From contig NZ_KB908082.1 in NCBI RefSeq assembly GCF_000382345.1, positions 62,001-126,000 of the forward strand: a stretch of 64,000 nt of DNA. Reading direction: 5' to 3'. Origin of the DNA: Massilia niastensis DSM 21313. Its GTDB lineage: Bacteria; Pseudomonadota; Gammaproteobacteria; Burkholderiales; Burkholderiaceae_D. A program made the translations under genes and the position numbers. Shown here piece by piece: positions 11,630 through 19,274 of this stretch; positions within the stretch are counted from its first letter, which is position 1, and each line of letters opens with the position of its first letter. The notes under the pieces were generated by a model that worked only from the letters and a program-made list of their open reading frames with translations, was not told where the DNA came from and searched no databases.

Positions 11630-11935
11630 ATGAAATTCGTCTCGACCATCGCCGGCGTCATCCTGTTCATCCTGTTCTTCGGCTTCGCGCTGAAGAACAC
11701 GCAGGAAGTCGACCTGCATTTCTTCCTCGACTATGAACTGCGCGGTCCGCTCGTGCTGATGCTGCTGGCCTTCTTCGTGGCCGGCGCGGCGCTCGGCATC
11801 CTGGCGCTGACGCCGGCCCTGTTCCGCCAGCGCCGCCAGACCTCGCAGCACAAGAACACCATCCAGGCACTGCAAAGCGCGGCCGGCACCGGTAACGCAC
11901 CGCCGCCGCCCGACAGCGTCAACCCGGCGCGCTGA
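11630..11935 (+). CDS. lapA: Lipopolysaccharide assembly protein LapA (DUF1049)
   Basis: A small inner-membrane protein of 101 residues that works with LapB to control LpxC stability and LPS supply. It has two membrane segments (about residues 3-20 and 41-63) around the motif NTQEVDLHFF, typical of the family, and a soluble basic, proline-ending tail. The start at MKFVSTIAG is preferred over an upstream in-frame ATG at 11567 because it opens directly into the first membrane helix. lapB follows 27 nt later. Confidence 0.9.
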   Translation: MKFVSTIAGVILFILFFGFALKNTQEVDLHFFLDYELRGPLVLMLLAFFVAGAALGILALTPALFRQRRQTSQHKNTIQALQSAAGTGNAPPPPDSVNPAR

Positions 11936-11962
11936 ACGGCGCCACCACGACAATAAGAATCC

Positions 11963-13138
11963 ATGGAATTTGAACTCTGGATGCTGCTTGGCATCCCCTT
12001 CTTTTTCGGCCTCGGCTGGCTCGCCGCGCGGGTCGACATCAATGAACTCGTCTCCGAATCGCGCACCCTGCCGCGCGGTTACTTCAAGGGCCTGAACCAC
12101 CTGCTCAACGACCAGCCCGACAAGGCCATCGATTCCTTCATCGAGATCGTCAAGCTGGACCCGGAATCGGCCGACATGCACTTCGCGCTGGGTAACCTGT
12201 TCCGCCGCCGCGGCGAGACCGAGCGCGCGATCCGCGTCCACCAGAACCTGCTGGCCAGGCCCGACCTGCCGGCCGAGCAGAAGGCGCACGCGCAGTACGA
12301 GCTGGGCATCGACTACCTGAAGGCCGGATTGCTGGACCGCGCCGAGGAAACCTTCAACCTGCTGGTCGACACCCCGTTCGCGGTGCAGGCGCGGCGCGCG
12401 CTGCTCGAGATCTACCAGCGCGAGAAGGAATGGCGCCGCGCGATCGACGCCGCCGAAGGCCTGCAGGAATCGGGCGCCGGCGCGCGCCAGAAGGAAATCG
12501 CCCAGTTCTATTGCGAGCTGGCCCAGGACGCGCTGGTCCACCTGGCCCCGAGCGACGCCATGGCGCTGCTCGAAAAGGCGCTGCAGGCCGACCGCAACGG
12601 CGTGCGCGCCACCATCCTGTACGGCGACGCGCTGCTGGCGCAGGGCGACACCGAAGGCGCGCTGAAGGCCTGGCGCCGCGTCGAGCAGCAGAGCGTGCCG
12701 CACGTGGCCCTGGTGGCGGGCCGCCTGATGGATGGCTACCGCAAGGTCGGCCGTCCGCAGGAAGGCGTCAACCTGCTGCGTTCCTACCTGGCCGAAGCGT
12801 CGTCGATCGACCTGATCGAAGTCGTGTTCAAGGCCGTCATCGAGCTGGACGGCGTGGACGCGGCCAAGCAGCTGGTGATCGAGGAGCTGCGCCGCAATCC
12901 GACCCTGCTGGGCCTGGACAAGCTGCTGGAAGCGCGCCTGATGGATGCGCCGGCCCATGTCTGGGAAGAGCTGTCGATGGTGAAGAACCTGGTGCAGCGC
13001 TACACCCAGAAGCTGGCGCGCTACCAGTGCAGCTATTGCGGCTTCAAGGCGCGCCAGTTCTACTGGCAGTGCCCGGGCTGCAGCCGCTGGGAGACCTATC
13101 CGCCGCGCCGTACCGAAGAACTGAACGTCATGAACTGA
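11963..13138 (+). CDS. lapB: Lipopolysaccharide assembly protein LapB (YciM)
   Basis: The adaptor that couples LPS assembly to FtsH degradation of LpxC. The 391 residues hold an N-terminal membrane anchor (WMLLGIPFFFGLGWLAARVD), then a chain of TPR repeats (about 70-350), then a rubredoxin-type metal site with two Cys pairs, CSYCGF and CPGC, at residues about 355-375. All parts needed by the known protein are present. The context with lapA and the heptose kinase gene hldA supports a role in LPS production. Confidence 0.95.
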   Translation: MEFELWMLLGIPFFFGLGWLAARVDINELVSESRTLPRGYFKGLNHLLNDQPDKAIDSFIEIVKLDPESADMHFALGNLFRRRGETERAIRVHQNLLARPDLPAEQKAHAQYELGIDYLKAGLLDRAEETFNLLVDTPFAVQARRALLEIYQREKEWRRAIDAAEGLQESGAGARQKEIAQFYCELAQDALVHLAPSDAMALLEKALQADRNGVRATILYGDALLAQGDTEGALKAWRRVEQQSVPHVALVAGRLMDGYRKVGRPQEGVNLLRSYLAEASSIDLIEVVFKAVIELDGVDAAKQLVIEELRRNPTLLGLDKLLEARLMDAPAHVWEELSMVKNLVQRYTQKLARYQCSYCGFKARQFYWQCPGCSRWETYPPRRTEELNVMN

Positions 13139-13198
13139 TGCGCCGCCGGGCCACCGGCCCGGTGCACGCAAGCCCGCGCACGCAACCACGTCCTCGCC

Positions 13199-14176
13199 AT
13201 GAATACTCCAATCCCGAGCCGCCTGCTGGCGGCAGACAGCTACCGCCACCAGGCGGCCCCGCAACTGTCCACCGTGCGCCTGCTGGTGGTGGGCGACGTC
13301 ATGCTCGACCGCTACTGGTTCGGCGACGTCTCGCGCATCTCGCCCGAGGCGCCGGTGCCGGTGGTGCGCATCGAGCGCCGCGAGGAACGCCTCGGCGGCG
13401 CCGCCAACGTGGCGCGCAACGCGGCCGCGCTGGGCGCGCATACCGGCCTGCTGGGCGTGGTCGGCGACGACGAGGCGGGCGACCAGGTCGAGCAGCTGCT
13501 GCGCGATTCAAGCATCCACAGCTACCTGAAGCGCGACGAGGCGATCTCGACCATCATCAAGCTGCGCGTCATCGGCCGCCAGCAGCAGATGGTGCGCATC
13601 GATTTCGAGGACGCCCCGACCGAGAACGTCCTGCGCGACAAGCTGACCCAGTTCAAGGCCTTGCTGCCCGACTACGACGTACTGATCCTGTCCGACTACA
13701 ACAAGGGCTCGCTGGTCAACGTGGCCGAGATGATCCGCTCCGCGCGCGAGGCCGGCAAGATCGTGCTGGTCGATCCGAAGGGCGACGACTTCACGCCCTA
13801 CACCGGCGCCACCATCCTGACCCCGAACCGCTCCGAGCTGCAGCGCGTGGTGGGCGGCTGGAAGACCGAGGAACAGCTGGCCGAGAAGGCGCAGCGCCTG
13901 CGCGAGGAACTCGGGCTGGATGCGCTGCTGCTGACGCGTTCGGAAGAGGGCATGAGCCTGTTCAGCGCCAACGAGGTGCTGCACGTGCACGCCGATGCGC
14001 GCGAGGTGTTCGATGTCTCGGGCGCGGGCGATACCGTGATCGCGACCCTGGCCGCGATGCTGGGCACGGGGGCGACCCTGGCCGAGGCCCTGGCCACCGC
14101 CAACCGCGCCGGCGGCATCGTGGTCGGCAAGCTCGGCACCGCGACCGTCACCCGCGAGGAGCTGTTCCCCGGCTGA
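13199..14176 (+). CDS. hldA: D-glycero-beta-D-manno-heptose-7-phosphate kinase
   Basis: Phosphorylates heptose 7-phosphate at C1 to make the precursor of LPS inner-core heptose. The protein has 325 residues and is a PfkB/ribokinase-fold kinase (VVGDVMLDRYWFGDVSRISP near the start, ERLGGAANVARN, and the catalytic DVSGAGDTV near the end). It corresponds only to the N-terminal half of the bifunctional HldE; the adenylyltransferase must be encoded elsewhere. In related betaproteobacteria hldD follows and then cysM. Here a ComEA-like gene and an M28 peptidase take that place. Confidence 0.93.
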   Translation: MNTPIPSRLLAADSYRHQAAPQLSTVRLLVVGDVMLDRYWFGDVSRISPEAPVPVVRIERREERLGGAANVARNAAALGAHTGLLGVVGDDEAGDQVEQLLRDSSIHSYLKRDEAISTIIKLRVIGRQQQMVRIDFEDAPTENVLRDKLTQFKALLPDYDVLILSDYNKGSLVNVAEMIRSAREAGKIVLVDPKGDDFTPYTGATILTPNRSELQRVVGGWKTEEQLAEKAQRLREELGLDALLLTRSEEGMSLFSANEVLHVHADAREVFDVSGAGDTVIATLAAMLGTGATLAEALATANRAGGIVVGKLGTATVTREELFPG

Positions 14177-14275
14177 TCCTGGTCAAACCCTCGCCGTCAA
14201 CGCCGGCGGGAGGGAGCCGTTAGGGCGTGGATGGACGGCGCCGCCGTCCAGCGTACCAACCTACGGAGGGAATAC

Positions 14276-14611
14276 ATGATCAAGAAGCTGATGCTTTGCT
14301 TTGCCACGCTGGCCTTCACGGCCGGCTTCGCGTTCGCCCAGGTCGACGTCAACAAGGCCGACGCCGCGGCCCTCGACGGGGTGAAGGGCGTGGGACCGGG
14401 CATGTCGAAGGCGATCCTGGCGGAGCGCGCCAAGGGCGAGTTCAAGGATTGGCCCGACCTGCAGCAGCGCGTGAAGGGGCTGGGCGACAAGAAGGCCGTC
14501 AAGCTGTCGGAGGCAGGGCTGGTGGTCAACGGCAAGGGCAAGGAAGGAGCGGCGCAAGCCAAGCCGGCGAAGGCGGCAAAGCCGGATCCGAAGGCAAAAG
14601 CCGCTAGCTGA
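14276..14611 (+). CDS. ComEA-like helix-hairpin-helix DNA-binding protein
   Basis: A 111-residue secreted protein. A signal peptide (MIKKLMLCFATLAFTAGFAF, cut after AFA) precedes VDVNKADAAALDGVKGVGPG, the classic start of a ComEA helix-hairpin-helix, with the second hairpin at GLGDKKAVKLSEAG. The tail is rich in lysine, alanine and proline. Family members bind double-stranded DNA in the periplasm and can draw it in during transformation; many betaproteobacteria carry a short ComEA like this without being known as competent. The start at 14276 has a good GGAGGG site 6 nt upstream. Confidence 0.88.
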   Translation: MIKKLMLCFATLAFTAGFAFAQVDVNKADAAALDGVKGVGPGMSKAILAERAKGEFKDWPDLQQRVKGLGDKKAVKLSEAGLVVNGKGKEGAAQAKPAKAAKPDPKAKAAS

Positions 14612-14618
14612 GTGTTCA

Positions 14619-14646
14619 TGGGATGGGCGGATGTCCGCCCATCCCA
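14619..14646. repeat. REP-like perfect hairpin
   Basis: Arms TGGGATGGGCGGA / TCCGCCCATCCCA, 13 bp, around TG. It lies between the ComEA-like gene and the M28 peptidase. GGGCGGA / TCCGCCC is the same core as one half of the element at 36336-36448. It could end the upstream transcript, but no T-run follows. Confidence 0.7.
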
Positions 14647-14720
14647 CGTAATGACTGACATCCGTTCCCATGCATGAGAAGATGCGCAAGTTTGATTGCA
14701 CATCACCAAGAAAGGTACTC

Positions 14721-16097
14721 ATGCCTCGTTCCCGCATTTCTTCCCGCCTGCTGGCAGCCCTGCTGGCCGCAGCCAGCGCCTCGACCGCCGCCGCTCCGGC
14801 AGCCGCCCCCGACATCAGCCGCGAGCAGGCCCAGATCAGGAAGATCGTCGCCGAGATCTCGCCCAAGCGCATCGAAGCCTACGTCCGCAAGCTGGTCGGC
14901 TTCGGCACCCGCCACACGATGTCGGACACCGGATCCGAGACCCGCGGCATCGGCGCCGCGCGCCGCTGGATCAAGGCCGAGCTGGAACGCTGCGGCGCCG
15001 GCACCCCCCTGCAGGTCGCCTTCGACAGCCACGTGGCCCCGGTCTCGCCGCGCATCTCGCGTCCGACCGAGATCGTCAACGTGGTCGCCACCCTGCCGGG
15101 CGCCCAGGATGCCGCGAAGGACCGCTACTACGTGGTCAGCGGCCACTACGACTCGCGCGCCACGGACGTGATGGACGCCACCTCGGAGGCGCCCGGCGCC
15201 AACGACGACGCCTCCGGCACCGCCGCCGTCATGGAGCTGGCCTGCGTGATGGCGAAGTACAAGTTCGACGCCAGCCTGGTGTTCATGGCGGTCGCCGCCG
15301 AGGAGCAGGGCCTGATCGGCGCACGCCACTGGGCGGTGCAGGCGCGCGAGAAGAACCTGAACGTGGCCGGCATGTTCACCAACGATATCATCGGCAGCTC
15401 GCGCGCCGACGACGGCAAGATCGACAACAAGCAGGTGCGCCTGTTCGCCCAGAGTATCCCGGCGACGAAGGAAATGAGCGAGGCCGTGCGCCAGCTGGTT
15501 GCCACCGGCGGCGAGAACGACTCGATCTCGCGCCAGCTGGCGCGCCATACCAAGGAGCAGGGCGAGCGCTACGTGAAGGGCTTCAAGGTCTCGGTGATCC
15601 AGCGCCACGACCGCTACCTGCGCGGCGGCGACCACATGCCCTTCCTGGAGCAGGGCTATGCCGCGCTGCGCTTCACCGAACCGAACGAGGACTTCGCCCA
15701 CCAGCACCAGGACCTGCGCACCGAGAACGGCAAGGTGTACGGCGACCTGATCGAGTTCGTCGACTTCGACTACATCGCCAGGGTCGCCAGGGTGAACGGC
15801 GCGGCCCTGGCCTCGCTCGCGCTGGCACCGGCCGCACCGCGCGAGGTCAGGCTGCGGACCGACAAGCTGACCAACGACTCGACCCTGGTCTGGCAGCCGA
15901 ACCCGGAGCCCGATGTCGCCGGCTACCGCATCGTCTGGCGCGACACCACCGCCGCCAACTGGCAGGGCGCCAAGTGGGTCGGCAACGTGACCGAGGCCAC
16001 CGTCGACCTGTCGAAGGACAATGTGTTCTTCGGCGTGCAGGCGGTCGACAGGGACGGCAACGTCGGCGTCGCCACCTACCCGTCGCCGCAACGCTGA
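14721..16097 (+). CDS. Secreted M28 family zinc metallopeptidase
   Basis: An aminopeptidase-type enzyme of 458 residues. A signal peptide (MPRSRISSRLLAALLAAASA...) leads into a two-zinc M28 core: VSGHYDSRATD (His, Asp), PGANDDASGTAAV (bridging Asp), AAEEQGLIGARH (Glu pair), GMFTNDIIG (Asp) and GGDHMPFLEQG (His). All five metal ligands are visible. The last 90 residues form a fibronectin type III-like domain (LVWQPNPEPDVAGYRIVWRD), a usual addition in secreted members. Likely periplasmic or exported, releasing amino acids from peptides. The start at MPRSR is chosen because it opens the signal peptide. Confidence 0.92.
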   Translation: MPRSRISSRLLAALLAAASASTAAAPAAAPDISREQAQIRKIVAEISPKRIEAYVRKLVGFGTRHTMSDTGSETRGIGAARRWIKAELERCGAGTPLQVAFDSHVAPVSPRISRPTEIVNVVATLPGAQDAAKDRYYVVSGHYDSRATDVMDATSEAPGANDDASGTAAVMELACVMAKYKFDASLVFMAVAAEEQGLIGARHWAVQAREKNLNVAGMFTNDIIGSSRADDGKIDNKQVRLFAQSIPATKEMSEAVRQLVATGGENDSISRQLARHTKEQGERYVKGFKVSVIQRHDRYLRGGDHMPFLEQGYAALRFTEPNEDFAHQHQDLRTENGKVYGDLIEFVDFDYIARVARVNGAALASLALAPAAPREVRLRTDKLTNDSTLVWQPNPEPDVAGYRIVWRDTTAANWQGAKWVGNVTEATVDLSKDNVFFGVQAVDRDGNVGVATYPSPQR

Positions 16098-16203
16098 GCT
16101 TGCGCAAACGGCATGCAGGCGGCTCCCCGGGGCCTCCTGCATACGCGGCATTGCTTCTCGGATTAGAATGGTGGTTTGAATCCGGCAAAGAATAGAGAAA
16201 GCA

Positions 16204-17115
16204 ATGGCATCAATGGCATATAAAACCATCGAAGACACCATCGGTAACACTCCGCTGGTGCGGCTCCAGCGCCTGCCCGGCGCGGATGCAGCGGCGCGTA
16301 ACAACATCATCCTGGGCAAGCTCGAGGGCAATAACCCCGCCGGCTCGGTGAAGGACCGCGCCGCCATGTCGATGCTGCGCGGCGCCGAGGAGCGCGGCCA
16401 GATCCGTCCGGGCGACACGCTGATCGAAGCGACCAGCGGCAACACCGGCATCGCGCTGGCCATGGCCGCCGCGATCCGCGGCTACAAGATGGTGCTCCTG
16501 ATGCCGGACAACCTGTCGGTCGAGCGCCGCCAGAGCATGGCCGCCTACGGCGCCCAGATCATCCTGACGCCGAAGTCGGGCGGCATGGAGTACGCGCGCG
16601 ACATGGCCGAACAGATGCAGAGGGATGGCCAGGGGATCATCCTCGACCAGTTCGCCAACCTCGACAACCCGCGCGCCCACTACGAAACCACCGGTCCCGA
16701 GATCTGGCGCGACACCGAAGGCCGCATCACCCACTTCGTCAGCGCGATGGGCACGACCGGCACCATCATGGGCGTGTCGCGCTACCTGAAGGAGAAGAAC
16801 GAGGCGATCCGCATCGTCGGCGCCCAGCCCGAGGAAGGTTCGTCGATTCCCGGCATCCGCAAGTGGCCGGAAGCCTACCTGCCGAAGATCTACGAGCGCG
16901 CACGCGTGGACCAGGTCGAGAACGTCAGCCAGGCCGCGGCCGAGCAGATGGCGCGCCGCCTGGCGGCGGAAGAGGGTATCTTCTGCGGGATTTCGGCGGC
17001 GGGCGCCTGCGAAGTGGCGTTGCGGATCTCGCAAACCGTGGAGAACGCGACGATCGTGTTCGTCGTCTGCGACCGCGGCGACCGCTACCTGTCGACGGGC
17101 GTGTTCCCCGCTTGA
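16204..17115 (+). CDS. cysM: Cysteine synthase B (O-acetylserine sulfhydrylase)
   Basis: Makes cysteine from O-acetylserine with sulfide or thiosulfate. The protein has 303 residues. The PLP lysine is K50 in NPAGSVKDRAAMSM; TSGNTGIALAMAAA binds the cofactor phosphate. GTTGTIMGVSRYLKE and the shorter length favour CysM over CysK. ATG at 16204 has GAGAAA upstream; a second ATG at 16213 is also possible. cysM lies close to lapB and hld genes in many betaproteobacteria. Confidence 0.95.
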   Translation: MASMAYKTIEDTIGNTPLVRLQRLPGADAAARNNIILGKLEGNNPAGSVKDRAAMSMLRGAEERGQIRPGDTLIEATSGNTGIALAMAAAIRGYKMVLLMPDNLSVERRQSMAAYGAQIILTPKSGGMEYARDMAEQMQRDGQGIILDQFANLDNPRAHYETTGPEIWRDTEGRITHFVSAMGTTGTIMGVSRYLKEKNEAIRIVGAQPEEGSSIPGIRKWPEAYLPKIYERARVDQVENVSQAAAEQMARRLAAEEGIFCGISAAGACEVALRISQTVENATIVFVVCDRGDRYLSTGVFPA

Positions 17116-17187
17116 GGCAAGCATCCTGCACCGGCCCTGTGGCCGGCGCCCATTCCCCTTGCGCCGGCCGGCGGCTCAACGGGTGAC

Positions 17188-17262
17188 ATGCGCGCTACCT
17201 GGCGGTGCGCGCATCGCGGCCGGGCGCGCAATGCGCCGGCCGCATCCTGTCCGGGGACAGGA
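17188..17262. terminator. Cluster of three hairpins between convergent cysM and HTH gene
   Basis: In the 158-nt gap between the 3' ends of cysM and the HTH gene are arms ATGCGCGC/GCGCGCAT (17188-17214), GCGGCCGG/CCGGCCGC (17216-17243) and TCCTGTCC/GGACAGGA (17245-17262). There is no T-run, but they may separate the two convergent transcripts. Confidence 0.4.
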
Positions 17263-17273
17263 AAGAGTCCTGC

Positions 17274-17612
17274 TTAGTCGCGCGCAGCCGGAACCGCGCC
17301 TTCCTTCGGTTTGAACTGCTTGTCGCTGATGCGGAACTTTGCACGGCGATCGCCCATCAGGTAGCGCAGGTCGCGGATCGACAGGTCGCTCACCTCATGC
17401 ATGCGGATCAGCAGCGAAGCGCCGACCGGCAGGCGGTGGTGGCGGATTTTCGAAATCACCGGCGGAGCCACTTCCAGGGCGCGCGACAGCGCTGCGTCGT
17501 TCTTCAGGCGCAGGTTCTCGATCAGCGTGTCCAGCAGGCGGTTCGGGTTGTATTGCAGCAGTTCGTCGCCTTCCGAATCGCTGTTCATATCAATGCCGAC
17601 TTGGTTTGTCAT
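17274..17612 (-). CDS. Small helix-turn-helix protein (lambda-repressor-like)
   Basis: A 112-residue protein that I do not recognise by name. The middle part, LLDTLIENLRLKNDAALSRA then LEVAPPVISKIRHHRLPVGA, has the spacing of an XRE/lambda-repressor helix-turn-helix, with PPVISKIRH as the recognition helix. The start ATGACAAACC has AGGA about 10 nt upstream. It stands alone, facing cysM, with a long AT-rich upstream region (17613-18059). Similar short proteins are widespread in Oxalobacteraceae and Burkholderiales. It is probably a DNA-binding regulator; target unknown. Confidence 0.75.
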   Translation of the reverse strand: MTNQVGIDMNSDSEGDELLQYNPNRLLDTLIENLRLKNDAALSRALEVAPPVISKIRHHRLPVGASLLIRMHEVSDLSIRDLRYLMGDRRAKFRISDKQFKPKEGAVPAARD

Positions 17613-18059
17613 GATTCAAATTCCTATATGAGTTGAACGGAGTCGCTGGCGGCCTACCGATTCCGGAAATTTAATTTCGTAATTTTCTATTCAATTGTAC
17701 AACTATTTCTATTCCGTTACTTGTCAACAATGCGGAATAAATGTCTCGCCACGGGATTGTTGTCTTAATGCAACAATAGCCCCAATGCAATTCTCTCACA
17801 AACTCACTGAAAAAATAATTGTTTTTTGTATATTTTATGCTGCAGTGCCGTCAATTTTTTCATGCAATCAAGTATGGCGTATGCTGCCTAGAAAGCAAGA
17901 AAAAGGGGGGTATGAGGCGAGAAGAGGTGTTTCCGCTGAGAACGGAGCACAAGAGGAGGGATACCCCTGGGGGGTATGTTGCCGCAGAGCTAAGATTTGC
18001 GGCGAGAAAAGGCGGGAAACCAGTTACAAAGACTTACAAAGTTTCCCGCTTGGCAATAA
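17613..18059. other. AT-rich gene-free interval with CsoR-type palindrome
   Basis: 447 nt, far more AT-rich than the rest of the window, between the start of the HTH gene and the end of mltB. It must contain the HTH promoter. At 17961-17977 lies ATACCCC, TGG, GGGGTAT, an inverted repeat of the shape bound by CsoR/CstR/FrmR-family repressors, and a related half GGGGGGTATG occurs at 17905-17914. Small open frames here (for example 17695-18063) lack family resemblance and a ribosome site, so I do not call them genes. Confidence 0.5.
18012..18049 (-). terminator. Hairpin downstream of mltB
   Basis: Arms GCGGGAAAC / GTTTCCCGC (9 bp, 20-nt loop). On the minus strand it is followed by CTTTTCTC, so it may terminate the moxR-to-mltB operon, whose last stop is 10 nt upstream of it. 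Confidence 0.5.
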
Positions 18060-19274
18060 TTAAGTCGACCGTGAAAGAAGGACCGCTCGGCCGAGTTCCA
18101 CGACCGACATCGCATAGAAGTAGCTGCGGTTGTACTTGGTGATCGCGAAGAAGTTGTCGTTGGCGACCCAGTACTCGGTCGGCTCGGCGCCGTTCTGCAG
18201 GTCCACCAGGCCGTACAGCGGCCCGGACGGCAGGGAAGCGGCGGTCAGGACGCCGGCGGCGCGCAGTTCTTCCGGCTGCAGGGTGGCGCTCAGGCCGCGG
18301 CCAAGCAGGCTTTCCCAGGTGCGGCTCGGCGAGACGTCGGCCGCGAACACGGGCGGACCGCGGTGTTCGGCATTCCAGCCGTGCTGGACCAGGAAGTTGG
18401 CGACGCTGCCGATCGCATCCGCGGGCGAGCCGCGCAGGTCGACCTGGCCGTCGCGGTCGAAGTCCACGCCATACTTCAGGATATTCCCGGGCATGAATTG
18501 CGGCATCCCGACCGCACCGGCGAAGGAGCCGAGCAGCGACAGCGGCTCCATGCCGCGCTCGCGCGCCAGCACCAGCGTGTTGGCCAGCTCGCTGCGGAAG
18601 AAGTCCATGCGCGCGGCCCGGTTCGGGGTATCCGGATAGGCGAAGGCGAGGGTGGTCAGGGTATCCACGACCCGGAAGCGCCCGGTGTCGCGGCCATAGA
18701 TGGTTTCCACGCCGATGATGCCGACGATGATTTCGGCCGGCACGCCATAGGCGGCCTCGGCGCGCGCCAGCGCCTCGGCATTCTCGTTCCAGAAGCGCAC
18801 GCCGGCGGCGATGCGGATCGGCTCGATGAAACGCTCGCTGTAGGCCTGCCAGTTCTTCGGCTTGCCCGGCGGCGCCGGCTTGACCAGCTGGACCGCCGAA
18901 TCGATGAAGCGCACCTGGCCGAACAGCGTCTCGAGGTCGGCGCGTTCGAAACCGTGCTGGGCGACCATCTCGTCGATGAAGCCGCGCACCGGCTGCCATT
19001 CCAGGAAGTTGACGTGTTCGCCATCGTAATCGATGGCGGCGGCGGCCGCGGCCGCCGGCAGGACCTTGGCCGCCTTCTTCGCGGCGACGGGTTTTTTCTT
19101 GGCGGCTTTCGCGGCCTTCGCGGTTTTCGCGGACTTTGCCGGTTTTGCCTTGGCGCCCGGCCTGGCTTTCGCGTGCGCGGCGCGCGCGTGGGACTCGTTG
19201 ACGGAGGCCAGCGCAGCGCCTTGGGCTGCGACTGCCAGCGCCAGCGCGGCAAACAGGGGAACTAAGGATTTCAT
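18060..19274 (-). CDS. mltB: Lytic murein transglycosylase B
   Basis: Cleaves the glycan strand of peptidoglycan with formation of 1,6-anhydromuramic acid. The protein has 404 residues. A signal peptide (MKSLVPLFAALALAVAAQGA) is followed by an unusual lysine/alanine-rich basic linker (about residues 33-70), then the SLT_2 domain. The catalytic glutamate is E190 in IGVETIYGRDTGRFRV. There is no lipobox, so this MltB is probably soluble in the periplasm. Its ATG overlaps the stop of the transglutaminase gene by 4 nt, an uncommon partnership for mltB. Confidence 0.93.
   Translation of the reverse strand: MKSLVPLFAALALAVAAQGAALASVNESHARAAHAKARPGAKAKPAKSAKTAKAAKAAKKKPVAAKKAAKVLPAAAAAAAIDYDGEHVNFLEWQPVRGFIDEMVAQHGFERADLETLFGQVRFIDSAVQLVKPAPPGKPKNWQAYSERFIEPIRIAAGVRFWNENAEALARAEAAYGVPAEIIVGIIGVETIYGRDTGRFRVVDTLTTLAFAYPDTPNRAARMDFFRSELANTLVLARERGMEPLSLLGSFAGAVGMPQFMPGNILKYGVDFDRDGQVDLRGSPADAIGSVANFLVQHGWNAEHRGPPVFAADVSPSRTWESLLGRGLSATLQPEELRAAGVLTAASLPSGPLYGLVDLQNGAEPTEYWVANDNFFAITKYNRSYFYAMSVVELGRAVLLSRST

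Noticed and set aside
17695..18063. 122-residue open frame in the AT-rich interval
   Set aside because: No ribosome site, no recognisable family, composition of non-coding DNA, and overlap with the hairpin after mltB.
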